Assembly (NCBI GenBank): GCA_011364905.1
Contig: RDNZ01000029.1
Location: forward strand, 1-33,017
Source: Candidatus Thorarchaeota archaeon
GTDB lineage: Archaea; Asgardarchaeota; Thorarchaeia; Thorarchaeales; Thorarchaeaceae
Direction of reading: 5' to 3'
DNA: 33,017 bases
Within the stretch, counting starts at the first letter, position 1, and every line of letters begins with the position of its first letter. The position numbers and the translations under genes are program-made. This document shows, piece after piece, positions 7,331-15,051 of this stretch. A model generated the notes under the pieces. It worked only from the letters and a program-made list of their open reading frames with translations, made no database searches and had not been told where the DNA came from.

Positions 7331-8896
7331 TTATAGGACACCTTCTTTCTGGCGTTCCTTGTACATCCGGTATGAGAGTGCCATGGTCTTTGGGTGAGCT
7401 GAACGGTACTCGTCCAGCAGCCGGACAGATGTTGAAATAGGTGCGTTCTTAACCTTCTCTGGATCCTCGTGGGCTTCTTTCGATATCTTCTCGAGAGCTG
7501 AGATGAAGAAGTCAAGATCGTGACGTGGTTCCGTTTCAGTCGGTTCAATCATTAGTGCTTCAGGGACAATGAGAGGGAAGTAGACTGTAGGAGCATGGAC
7601 ACCAAAGTCCAACAGGCGTTTTGCCACGTTCATAGCTGTAATCTCTGTCTCGTCTTTCAATTCTGCGGCAGAGATCACGCACTCGTGCATTCTAGGTGCA
7701 TCTTGAGAATAAGGGAGTGTAAACCCAGGTATCTTTCTCACATGATGAGCAATATAGTTCGCGTTTAAGACCGCCACCTCAGAGGCTCGTTCGAGACCTT
7801 CAGATCCAAGTGAATAGATATAGGAATAGGCTCTGACGAGTACACCAAAGTTGCCATAGAAGCTCTTGACCTTGCCAATGGACTTGGGATAGTCATAGTC
7901 CAAATCAAAAGAACCGTCATCCTTCTTTACAATGCGTGGTACAGGAAGGAATTCCTTCAGTTTCTTTGTGACACCGACTGGTCCAGCACCGGGTCCGCCT
8001 CCACCATGAGGCGTGGAGAATGTCTTGTGCAGGTTCAGATGAACAACATCAAAGCCCATATCTCCAGGTCTCACTTTGCCCATAATCGCGTTGAAGTTGG
8101 CACCATCGTAGTAGACCAGACCTCCAGCGTCATGCACAATATCTGTTATCTCACCAATATCCTTCTCAAACACACCAATTGTATTTGGATTTGTAAGCAT
8201 CAAACCCCCAGTTTTCGGACCGACAACCTCCTTTAGGGCATCCAGATTAACTAGCCCTTCTTTGCTAGATGGAATGACTACCACCTTATACCCAGCCATA
8301 GCTGCAGACGCAGGATTTGTCCCATGTGCTGCATCCGGAATGAGCATCTCGGTTCTCATCTCACATTTATCGGTGTAGCAACGATGATACTCCCGCATCA
8401 TCATGACGCCAGTCCACTCTCCTTGCGCGCCTGCAGCAGGTTGAAGAGTGACCGCATCCATCCCGGTGATCTCAGCAAGCCATCCTTCAAGCTCCCACAT
8501 CATCTCAAGTGCACCTTGAGTCATCGAGGAGTCTTGTAGAGGATGCAACCAAGCAAACCCTGGAGTGCTGGCTGCCCAGTTGTTCTCTGCTGGATTGTAT
8601 TTCATTGTGCAACTGCCTAATGGGTAGGTGCCAAGATTAACTGCAAAGTTCATCTGTGATAGTCGTGTGAAATGTCGTGCTACTCCCGGCTCGGAAACCT
8701 CAGGAATCCTTGGTAGTTCTCTTCTAGCCATTTTATCCGGAATGACATCTCTGAGGGCGCCTACGACTTTCTTCACTTCAGAGTCAGCTGTTGGAAAAAC
8801 ATGCCCCACAACGCCTGGAATGGATCTTTCAAAGATCAGTGGTTCATCCCACTTTGCCTGGCGCACCTTGGTGTCATCCAAGTCATTACGCCTCAT
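7331..8896 (-). CDS. gcvPB: Glycine dehydrogenase (decarboxylating) subunit 2
   Basis: The PLP-binding beta subunit of the split P-protein of the glycine cleavage system, which decarboxylates glycine and passes the aminomethyl group to lipoyl-GcvH. The PLP lysine is K291 in VVHLNLHKTFSTPHGGGGPG. Other family landmarks are YPLGSCTMKYNP, the AHGTNPASAAMAGY loop and TNPNTIGVFE. Length 521 residues is normal for the archaeal/Gram-positive split form. It overlaps gcvPA by four bases (ATGA), which implies translational coupling and 1:1 expression. No gcvT or gcvH lies in the window. Confidence 0.96.
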   Translation of the reverse strand: MRRNDLDDTKVRQAKWDEPLIFERSIPGVVGHVFPTADSEVKKVVGALRDVIPDKMARRELPRIPEVSEPGVARHFTRLSQMNFAVNLGTYPLGSCTMKYNPAENNWAASTPGFAWLHPLQDSSMTQGALEMMWELEGWLAEITGMDAVTLQPAAGAQGEWTGVMMMREYHRCYTDKCEMRTEMLIPDAAHGTNPASAAMAGYKVVVIPSSKEGLVNLDALKEVVGPKTGGLMLTNPNTIGVFEKDIGEITDIVHDAGGLVYYDGANFNAIMGKVRPGDMGFDVVHLNLHKTFSTPHGGGGPGAGPVGVTKKLKEFLPVPRIVKKDDGSFDLDYDYPKSIGKVKSFYGNFGVLVRAYSYIYSLGSEGLERASEVAVLNANYIAHHVRKIPGFTLPYSQDAPRMHECVISAAELKDETEITAMNVAKRLLDFGVHAPTVYFPLIVPEALMIEPTETEPRHDLDFFISALEKISKEAHEDPEKVKNAPISTSVRLLDEYRSAHPKTMALSYRMYKERQKEGVL

Positions 8897-10299
8897 CTTT
8901 CAGCACCCCCCTGTGAAACGATATCTTTCACTGCCCGTATCAGCTCTTCGATAGTTTCCTTGCTGTGCACTTCTGTCACGCAGAATAGCATCGACTCCCC
9001 AAGTGTCGGAAACTCATCGGTGAGGAGTTTACCGCCGTGTAGACCTCTCTCAAGTAGTCCCTCATAGACTGCATTTGCCGTCACTCCATTCTCAAAACGT
9101 ACAACAAACTCTTTCCAGGTAGACTTACCAAGAGCAGGCGCTTTTACTCCGGGAATTCCATCAAGCATTTTCGCCGCGTAATTTGCATTATACGCGATGG
9201 TTTCACCCACCTGTTTCAATCCTGTTGGACCAAGAAGCGAGAGATAGATTGCAGCACTCACTGCGAGAAGTGCCTGATTGGTACAAATGTTGCTGGTGGC
9301 CTTTTCCCGGCGAATATGCTGCTCTCTCGGGCTCAATGTCAGTACGTACCCATCCTCGAACGGTTCCTGTTCTGTCCTAGTCATCCCAACTAGCCGACCA
9401 GGCATCTGATAGATGAGTTTACGGTCATTAATACAACCAAAGATACCAACCAGCGGACCACCAAAAGTCATGGGAGACCCAAGGTGCTGTCCCTCAGCCA
9501 CCACGATGTCTGCACCATAATCACCAGGGGGGCGCATAAGACCCAGGGAGAGAATGTCAACACCTGCAACTAATAGTGCATCATGCTCATGGACTATCTT
9601 GCTTATCTCATCGACCTGATCTTCTATAAATCCAAGATAACTTGGATTTTCAATATAGACCCCTGCTACTTGGTCATCCATCTTTGATTCAAGGTCGTTA
9701 AGCGACATCAATCCGGTTTTGGAATCATACTCAATACTGTCTAATTCAATTTCGACTGGTTCTGTGTAGGTGTGACAGACCTTGTAGTGCTCGGGATTCA
9801 TTGTACCAGGAACAAGGAACTTTGACCGTTGTTTCTTGACACGGACTGTCATTCTCGCCGCTTCAGCTACAGCAGTTGCCATGTCATACATCGATGAATT
9901 GACAACATCAATGTCCAGAATCTCAGCGAGAAGACTCTGATACTCAAACAGTGTTTGCAGCATGCCTTGACTGACCTCAGCTTGATAGCTTGTATACGAC
10001 GTAAGAAACTCTGATCGGGTGGCCAGAGCAGGAACAATTGCTGGGACATAGTGCATTCCTATTCCAGCACCCAGAAAGACCCTTCCAGTGTCAGCAGGTC
10101 TGTTCTTGGCGGCTAGGTCCTGTATTCTTCGTGTCACCTCAATCTCGCTATGGGAGCGAGGGAGATCGAGGTCGCGTTGCAGCTTGAACTCCTCAGGTAT
10201 ATTCGAAAACAGCTCATCAAGGCGCTTCTTCCCGATAGACTCTAGCATGTCCTTCTCGGTCGCCTTGGTCATCGGTATCCAGGGATGCTTGTATTCCAT
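8893..10299 (-). CDS. gcvPA: Glycine dehydrogenase (decarboxylating) subunit 1
   Basis: The alpha subunit of the split glycine decarboxylase. The N-terminus HPWIPMTKATEKDMLESIGKKRLDELF matches the family's HPYIPNT-type opening, and FLGAGIGMHYVPAIVPALATRSEFLTSYTSYQAEVSQGMLQ is diagnostic. The start is ATG at 10297-10299, preceded by AGAGG. The frame stays open 15 codons further upstream, to 10344, but those residues look non-conserved. With gcvPB it heads a leftward operon. Its promoter must lie in the 140-base gap shared with the divergent Trm112 gene. Confidence 0.95.
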   Translation of the reverse strand: MEYKHPWIPMTKATEKDMLESIGKKRLDELFSNIPEEFKLQRDLDLPRSHSEIEVTRRIQDLAAKNRPADTGRVFLGAGIGMHYVPAIVPALATRSEFLTSYTSYQAEVSQGMLQTLFEYQSLLAEILDIDVVNSSMYDMATAVAEAARMTVRVKKQRSKFLVPGTMNPEHYKVCHTYTEPVEIELDSIEYDSKTGLMSLNDLESKMDDQVAGVYIENPSYLGFIEDQVDEISKIVHEHDALLVAGVDILSLGLMRPPGDYGADIVVAEGQHLGSPMTFGGPLVGIFGCINDRKLIYQMPGRLVGMTRTEQEPFEDGYVLTLSPREQHIRREKATSNICTNQALLAVSAAIYLSLLGPTGLKQVGETIAYNANYAAKMLDGIPGVKAPALGKSTWKEFVVRFENGVTANAVYEGLLERGLHGGKLLTDEFPTLGESMLFCVTEVHSKETIEELIRAVKDIVSQGGAER

Positions 10300-10438
10300 T
10301 GCTGAAGCCTCTGAATAACAGGTTGCTTGTGGCGCAGCTAGCACCCAAATAGCCTTTCGGGTTAGACATCTGCAGAAGTAGCCAGAATGATTTTTAACGG
10401 CAACGGGTTATTCGATGCCAGTCACAGAAGTGATAGTA

Positions 10439-10753
10439 ATGAAACGCTGGTTGATGGACATCCTCGCCTGCCCTGTGAGCGACTGTAGAAGCAAACTAGA
10501 GTTGGATGTCTTCAAGTCCCATAACTTAGAATCAAAGGGCGAGAAGATCGAAGAAATCGACGAAGCGTTAATAACATGTCCGAAGTGTGGAAGATGGTAT
10601 CCTGTCATTGATGGGATAGCTTGCATGCTCCCTGATGATCTCAGGATGGATGGAAAACAAAGGAATGAAGAAACAGCATTTCTCGAGAGATGGAAGGAAC
10701 GAATATCTTCCGAAATCATTGAGAGCGGTATTCCTTTCAGTTTGAAGTCATAG
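10439..10753 (+). CDS. Trm112-like methyltransferase activator
   Basis: A 104-residue zinc-binding protein of the Trm112/YcaR family. In eukaryotes and archaea Trm112 binds and activates methyltransferases that modify tRNA (Trm9, Trm11), rRNA and release factor eRF1 (Mtq2). The N-terminus MKRWLMDILACPVSDCRSKLEL and the motif ITCPKCGRWYPVIDGIACMLPDD give two cysteine pairs for zinc. Between them is the usual short helical insert. ATG at 10439 has GAAGTGAT five bases upstream, resembling GAGGTGAT, and starts exactly at the conserved MKRWLMDILACP; the ATG at 10415 is less likely. A C-terminal tail of about 35 residues goes beyond the core. The tRNA-Gln gene follows 23 bases after its stop. Confidence 0.9.
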   Translation: MKRWLMDILACPVSDCRSKLELDVFKSHNLESKGEKIEEIDEALITCPKCGRWYPVIDGIACMLPDDLRMDGKQRNEETAFLERWKERISSEIIESGIPFSLKS

Positions 10754-10769
10754 ACCTGATTCACAGGTC
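10753..10769 (+). repeat. Short hairpin between Trm112 stop and tRNA-Gln
   Basis: GACCTG (10753-10758) and CAGGTC (10764-10769) form a perfect 6-bp stem with a 5-base loop. It starts at the last base of the Trm112 stop codon and ends 7 bases before the tRNA. There is no T-tract, so it is not an obvious terminator; it may mark RNA processing. Confidence 0.4.
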
Positions 10770-10776
10770 AATCTAG

Positions 10777-10852
10777 AGCCCCGTGGTGTAGTGGTCCAGC
10801 ATTGAGGGTTTTGGCCTCTCAGACCTAGGTTCAAATCCTGGCGGGGCTACCA
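10777..10852 (+). tRNA. tRNA-Gln (anticodon TTG), CCA encoded
   Basis: A complete cloverleaf of 73 bases plus CCA. The acceptor stem AGCCCCG pairs with CGGGGCT ending at 10848, with discriminator A at 10849. The D arm contains GTGGTCCAGCAT. The anticodon stem GAGGG/CTCTC encloses the loop TTTTGGC, giving anticodon TTG. The T arm is CTAGG-TTCAAAT-CCTGG. CCA at 10850-10852 is encoded in the DNA. No intron is present. In most archaea this tRNA is charged with glutamate and then amidated by GatDE. A short T-rich stretch (ATTTTAATT) follows. Confidence 0.97.
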
Positions 10853-10899
10853 TTTTAATTGGTATCTGAACTGAAACCATACCTTTGGCAGTGATTGTT

Positions 10900-11754
10900 C
10901 TATTTCTCCTTCGGACTCAGTACTTCGCCAGCATCCTCCATTTGTACACGAAATAGTCGCTTCACATGAGAGAGAATCAGACGGTCTCCATTTACAAGAA
11001 CTTCAACATCGATATGGTCTTGAAGGCCAGAGGTGGAAATCTTTTTCTCCAGAACAGCTTCAACCTGAAAAACTCCTGCGGGATTGTCCATCGCCACAGT
11101 TATTCGCAACGGTTTGTTCTTGCCAGGCTCTAGAATAACGTTGTTGATTGCCATGGCACTTACGGAGTGAATATCGACCTTTCCTTTCTGGAAAGGGACC
11201 CTTGTGCGTCCCTTGGTCAAATCGCACCCATCACCAAGCTTTGTGATTCCAGCCTCAAGTGTCAAACACTGTGTGTCGTCATCATGAGCATAGATTCCGT
11301 GAAGAATGAATGAGAGAATATCAGTTGCCTTACCCGGGTCACCGTAGATGTCCATGAGCTTGTCCTCAAGAATGGGACTGGCCAAGTTGATTGATGCCTG
11401 AGGATGTTCATTCCTATGAACAACCATTCCTATATCATGAAGATAAGTCGATGCAAGCACTATTAGAAGACCATCGTCAATATCACCTATCCCCTCAGCA
11501 ACCACGTTAGGTTGGAATGTGCCTTCAAGGATATCAAAGGCTCTCAATGCATTCCAGGTTGCGACCTCAGCATGGACTGGGCCATGATCTGTGTATCCCA
11601 GTCTGGACACAGCCATTCGGTTGGCTGTACGGAGATAGGACTGTACTTTACGAGAACCAGTCAAGTATTGATACATCTCAAGAGCACGTGATTCTTCATG
11701 CAACAGCTCTCGTGCACGAATGTTCTCTCGTTGAAAGACTTCGCTCATATTCAT
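10900..11754 (-). CDS. HD-domain phosphohydrolase
   Basis: A 284-residue protein with an N-terminal HD metal-dependent phosphohydrolase domain. Likely metal ligands are H57 or H61 (DHGPVHAEV), H106-D107 in ASTYLHDIGMV, and histidines H113/H116 and H152/H157 downstream, all on helices as the family requires. The region after about residue 175 contains a beta-rich part (RVPFQKGKVDIHSVSAMAINNVILEPG) not typical of the HD core, possibly a nucleotide-sensing or oligomerisation module. HD proteins cleave nucleotides, cyclic nucleotides or phosphoester bonds; the substrate here cannot be inferred. The start is ATG at 11752-11754 with AAGGT upstream. It lies 122 bases downstream of the ribophorin-like gene on the same strand. 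Confidence 0.83.
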   Translation of the reverse strand: MNMSEVFQRENIRARELLHEESRALEMYQYLTGSRKVQSYLRTANRMAVSRLGYTDHGPVHAEVATWNALRAFDILEGTFQPNVVAEGIGDIDDGLLIVLASTYLHDIGMVVHRNEHPQASINLASPILEDKLMDIYGDPGKATDILSFILHGIYAHDDDTQCLTLEAGITKLGDGCDLTKGRTRVPFQKGKVDIHSVSAMAINNVILEPGKNKPLRITVAMDNPAGVFQVEAVLEKKISTSGLQDHIDVEVLVNGDRLILSHVKRLFRVQMEDAGEVLSPKEK

Positions 11755-11876
11755 TAAATTTTACCTTCATAGGGACAGTTTTTGGATGTCTTTTGTTTGA
11801 TAAGAGTTGCCTTCTGACATTATGTGATGTTTACATCTCTAGTCTCGAGGGGCAGAATCTAGGCGGCCGAGGCTGC

Positions 11877-14852
11877 CTAGATATCTCCAGCTTCTTCTTG
11901 CAATGAGAGTAGTATGCGGTCACTGGCACTTGTAGCCTTCTGGATCGTCTTGAGGTAATCCTGTCGAGACTTCTCAAAGGCTACACGACTGATTCGTTGC
12001 TTCTTCTTACGCAGAAGTAGCTGGCGAAGACCAGCTTTGGCTCCTTCGATTTTCTCATCTTGGAGTTCAAGTTGTCCAACAAGGTTACGGTATTTGGCAC
12101 CATAACCTATCAGCTCTGCTCTCAGGCTTGGGAGCTTGTCGTCAATCTCCTCAATCTGTTTTTTGAGGTCTCGTTCACGAATCATGTACTCTCTCTTTTT
12201 CACCTTGCCTCTCCTTCGAGCTGCGTCAAGCTTTTCCAAATCCATATTGAAACCTGTCTTCTTTGAATACAGAGTGGCAAACTCACTTAGGAGTTCAGGA
12301 GGGGCGCCTGTTTGTTTGGGCTGAGAGTCAACAACTTCTTCTTCATCTCGAGGACCTGTGACTTCTTCTGGTAGCTCTACTTTCCTCATCGTCACATAGA
12401 TGAGGCCTACTAAGCCAATCATCAGTGAAAAAATAGCAGGTCGTGCAAAGGCGCCTAGCGTCGTTGTATAGAAGACCTCCAATGAGATCGGATTTCTCTG
12501 GGTTGTATTGTATGATGAGTATTGAAGCGTGACATCAAAAATGCCATAGAGCTTCCGATAGCCAGCGCTAGCCTCTTTCAGAGCGACTGTTGGGCTCATG
12601 TCAACATCAATGACATGTTTTCGAACAAGGATGTCAGTTATAGTGGCCATTGGGATGTCGAGCTTGTTTCCATTGGGAGTAGCTTCTTGGTAGCTACTTG
12701 TTTGAACCACATAATCAACTGTGAAGGTGTATTTGAACCCTGTTTGCAGGCCTTGGCCAAACCTGTCGGCAGTGAGACTGACGATTAAGGTCTTGGTTTC
12801 ATTGAACTTGCTATCAACAATCGTTTTCTGAGTTTGTGCAAGAATGCCAACCTCATCATAGACGGACACTGATGTGGAGTAAGCAGGAATGACGAAATTA
12901 AATGTGTTAATTGGATTCGCACCTGTGTTGGTGATTGTGATGGTCTCTCTATAGGAAAGCCAGCCCCATGCACCAACAGTGACTCTGGTTGTTCTATCAG
13001 AAACAACATTAGGATAGAAGAGTCTCAAACGTGAGCTGAAGGTCAGCATTGAGAACGGGGCCAAATTTGCATCTGTTGAATCAGGCACAGGCTCATTAGG
13101 TATCAAAGAGCCTTGCTGTTGAAAGGTCAAAGCGAATTGGGCTCTGCGAATCACGTATGGGAGATATGGGTATCTCATGAAGGTTATTCGGTATTCCCAT
13201 TCAGTAGGAATTGTTAGGTAGAATACTCCCGTCATGTACATCGTAGTGGTGAAAGAGAATTCTTCTTGGAATCCGATTGGATCTCTGAAGTACAATATCC
13301 AATGCAGCATACCATCAGAGTCTGCAAGTTGAACGACAACAATCTCGTTCCCATCGCTATCTTCAGCAACCATTGACAGGAAGTTCGACGCGTATTCTTT
13401 GGGTAGATATATATCAATGGAGTTTATGGGAGCAGATCCATTGTTTACTATTGTATAATCATCAACCACTGTGGAACCATAGTGATTGGTCGGGGTAACT
13501 TTTCTGCTGACATCAACTTTCATCCCCAACAAAGGTAGGAATGGTCTGTTGATATTCACTGAAACGCTGGTGACCGCCGTTGCGTTTGATATGTCAGTTG
13601 CATTGAAGGTTATCACATGAGCTCCTTCGGAATATGTGGAAAGATCAATTTTTGACTCCCAGAATCCAGTACGGAAGTTATATTCCAAGGAGTCCCAATC
13701 CTCTTGATCAAATCGATAGGATGCAGACGTGACCCAGTCATCAGTAGCATTGAGCTGAAGGCTTGCAATCCATTGAAGAGAGGCCCCAGCTTCCGGAGTT
13801 ACGACTTTCAACGCTGGAGGGGCATTGGGTTCAAAATTCAGCAAGGCGGGATCTGACCAATATGTATGCTGTACTGGTAATCCATTGAGTTGCTCTTCAT
13901 TTCCAAACATGAAGATGAATGGAAACTGGATATCTGTGCTATTGAACAGGGGGATATCATTAGTGTCAGTGGAGTTCAGCAAGATTGCATACTCAAGCTG
14001 CGTGAAGGTGCCATTATCAGTCCCATCGGCTTGAAGAACTCTAGATTGGTCTGAATCACGGATATGCTGGAAAGTACTTGTCCCATGTTCATCACTAAAC
14101 ACTATCTGGCTCTGGTCAGCTGGATTGTCAGTATGAGATACACCGCCCCTGTAGATTCTGGTCAGAACAATGTCATAGATTAGGTCCTGCCCGTAGAGTG
14201 CGTGAGTTCTGTCTGTATATGCTTCGCTTGCAGGAATGACGAAATGACGCCTTTCACCAATTCGCATCCCAACTATTGCATCTTTATAACCCTGCAACGC
14301 TGATAACTCTTCAAGAGGTTGGACTGAAGTAATGTCGGGATAGTCAGACTCTTGGATAACTGTTCCATTTCGTAGACTCAAAACATAGTGTACTGTGACA
14401 GCGTCGGTGGTTTGAACTCTCCAATAACTACCAAGTGCTGCCCCAGGAGAGTAGCCAACTATAACATCACTGTTGTTCAACCCTGCACTCCTGAAAGTAT
14501 CAGTGTAGTTCTTCCATGCAAAGCCAATCCATCCGGAGGTCCTTGCCTCTAGACCAATATACAAAACTGTATCATTGTGTTCAGCATAGACTCTAACCCC
14601 GGTCACAGGATCTGTGTAAGTGAACGAATACTCGGTCGGGTCAATTATTCCATCGGTAATTCCGTAGTAATTATCTACAAAGGGAATAGACAGATTCGCT
14701 GTAGATTCAGCTATAATGGACCCGAAGTCCTTGGTTTGAGCCAAGTGTTCTGATTTCGCATTCTCTGAGATTGGACTAATCGCCATGAAACTACTTGTAA
14801 TAAACAGAGCAAGTAGTAGAAGGGTTCCTATCCGTTTGTTAAGCAGGCTCAA
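11877..14852 (-). CDS. Ribophorin-I-like protein with DOMON and FKBP domains
   Basis: A 991-residue type I membrane protein. Order: signal peptide (1-25); DOMON first half (about 53-145: TVLYIGLEARTSGWIGFAW, NNSDVIVGYS); FKBP prolyl isomerase (about 150-237: VTVHYVLSLRNGT, GYKDAIVGMRIGERRHFVIP, DLIYDIVLTRI); DOMON second half (about 238-335); Ig-like domain (343-436); a long beta-rich region (445-800); one membrane helix (about 801-823); and a cytoplasmic coiled coil (850-985). The region 445-991 resembles ribophorin I (OST1), a non-catalytic oligosaccharyltransferase subunit: TRVTVGAWGWLSYRETITITNTGA and VYDEVG parallel human [25 protein letters not shown] and VYYRDEIG, then helix and coiled coil. 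At least ten sequons lie outside. The start is TTG with GGTGAT five bases upstream. Confidence 0.75.
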   Translation of the reverse strand: MSLLNKRIGTLLLLALFITSSFMAISPISENAKSEHLAQTKDFGSIIAESTANLSIPFVDNYYGITDGIIDPTEYSFTYTDPVTGVRVYAEHNDTVLYIGLEARTSGWIGFAWKNYTDTFRSAGLNNSDVIVGYSPGAALGSYWRVQTTDAVTVHYVLSLRNGTVIQESDYPDITSVQPLEELSALQGYKDAIVGMRIGERRHFVIPASEAYTDRTHALYGQDLIYDIVLTRIYRGGVSHTDNPADQSQIVFSDEHGTSTFQHIRDSDQSRVLQADGTDNGTFTQLEYAILLNSTDTNDIPLFNSTDIQFPFIFMFGNEEQLNGLPVQHTYWSDPALLNFEPNAPPALKVVTPEAGASLQWIASLQLNATDDWVTSASYRFDQEDWDSLEYNFRTGFWESKIDLSTYSEGAHVITFNATDISNATAVTSVSVNINRPFLPLLGMKVDVSRKVTPTNHYGSTVVDDYTIVNNGSAPINSIDIYLPKEYASNFLSMVAEDSDGNEIVVVQLADSDGMLHWILYFRDPIGFQEEFSFTTTMYMTGVFYLTIPTEWEYRITFMRYPYLPYVIRRAQFALTFQQQGSLIPNEPVPDSTDANLAPFSMLTFSSRLRLFYPNVVSDRTTRVTVGAWGWLSYRETITITNTGANPINTFNFVIPAYSTSVSVYDEVGILAQTQKTIVDSKFNETKTLIVSLTADRFGQGLQTGFKYTFTVDYVVQTSSYQEATPNGNKLDIPMATITDILVRKHVIDVDMSPTVALKEASAGYRKLYGIFDVTLQYSSYNTTQRNPISLEVFYTTTLGAFARPAIFSLMIGLVGLIYVTMRKVELPEEVTGPRDEEEVVDSQPKQTGAPPELLSEFATLYSKKTGFNMDLEKLDAARRRGKVKKREYMIRERDLKKQIEEIDDKLPSLRAELIGYGAKYRNLVGQLELQDEKIEGAKAGLRQLLLRKKKQRISRVAFEKSRQDYLKTIQKATSASDRILLSLQEEAGDI

Positions 14853-14855
14853 TAC

Positions 14856-14870
14856 ATATCACCGTGATAT
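14856..14870. promoter_or_regulatory. 15-bp palindrome upstream of ribophorin-like gene
   Basis: ATATCAC-C-GTGATAT is a perfect dyad with 7-bp arms, four bases ahead of the TTG start. One arm contains the GGTGAT ribosome site. It could be an operator or a translational control site; chance occurrence is not excluded. Confidence 0.35.
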
Positions 14871-15051
14871 AATCGGGGTTTCTGTCAAGCGAAATAAAAT
14901 TCCACAAGACATGGGATTGGTCGCTCGAGCTTCTGGTTTGTTAAAATAGATTTCGGACGTTGAAAGCCTGCACAAACAACCACATTTGCTCCGAAAAGGT
15001 AAAAACTGACACGAAGTGCAGTGGGGCACAAGCACAAATGAAGTGGACCAG

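Noticed and set aside
10415..10438. Upstream ATG as start of the Trm112 gene
   Set aside because: The ATG at 10439 has a good ribosome site and begins exactly at the conserved MKRWLMDILACP; the eight extra residues are not family-like.
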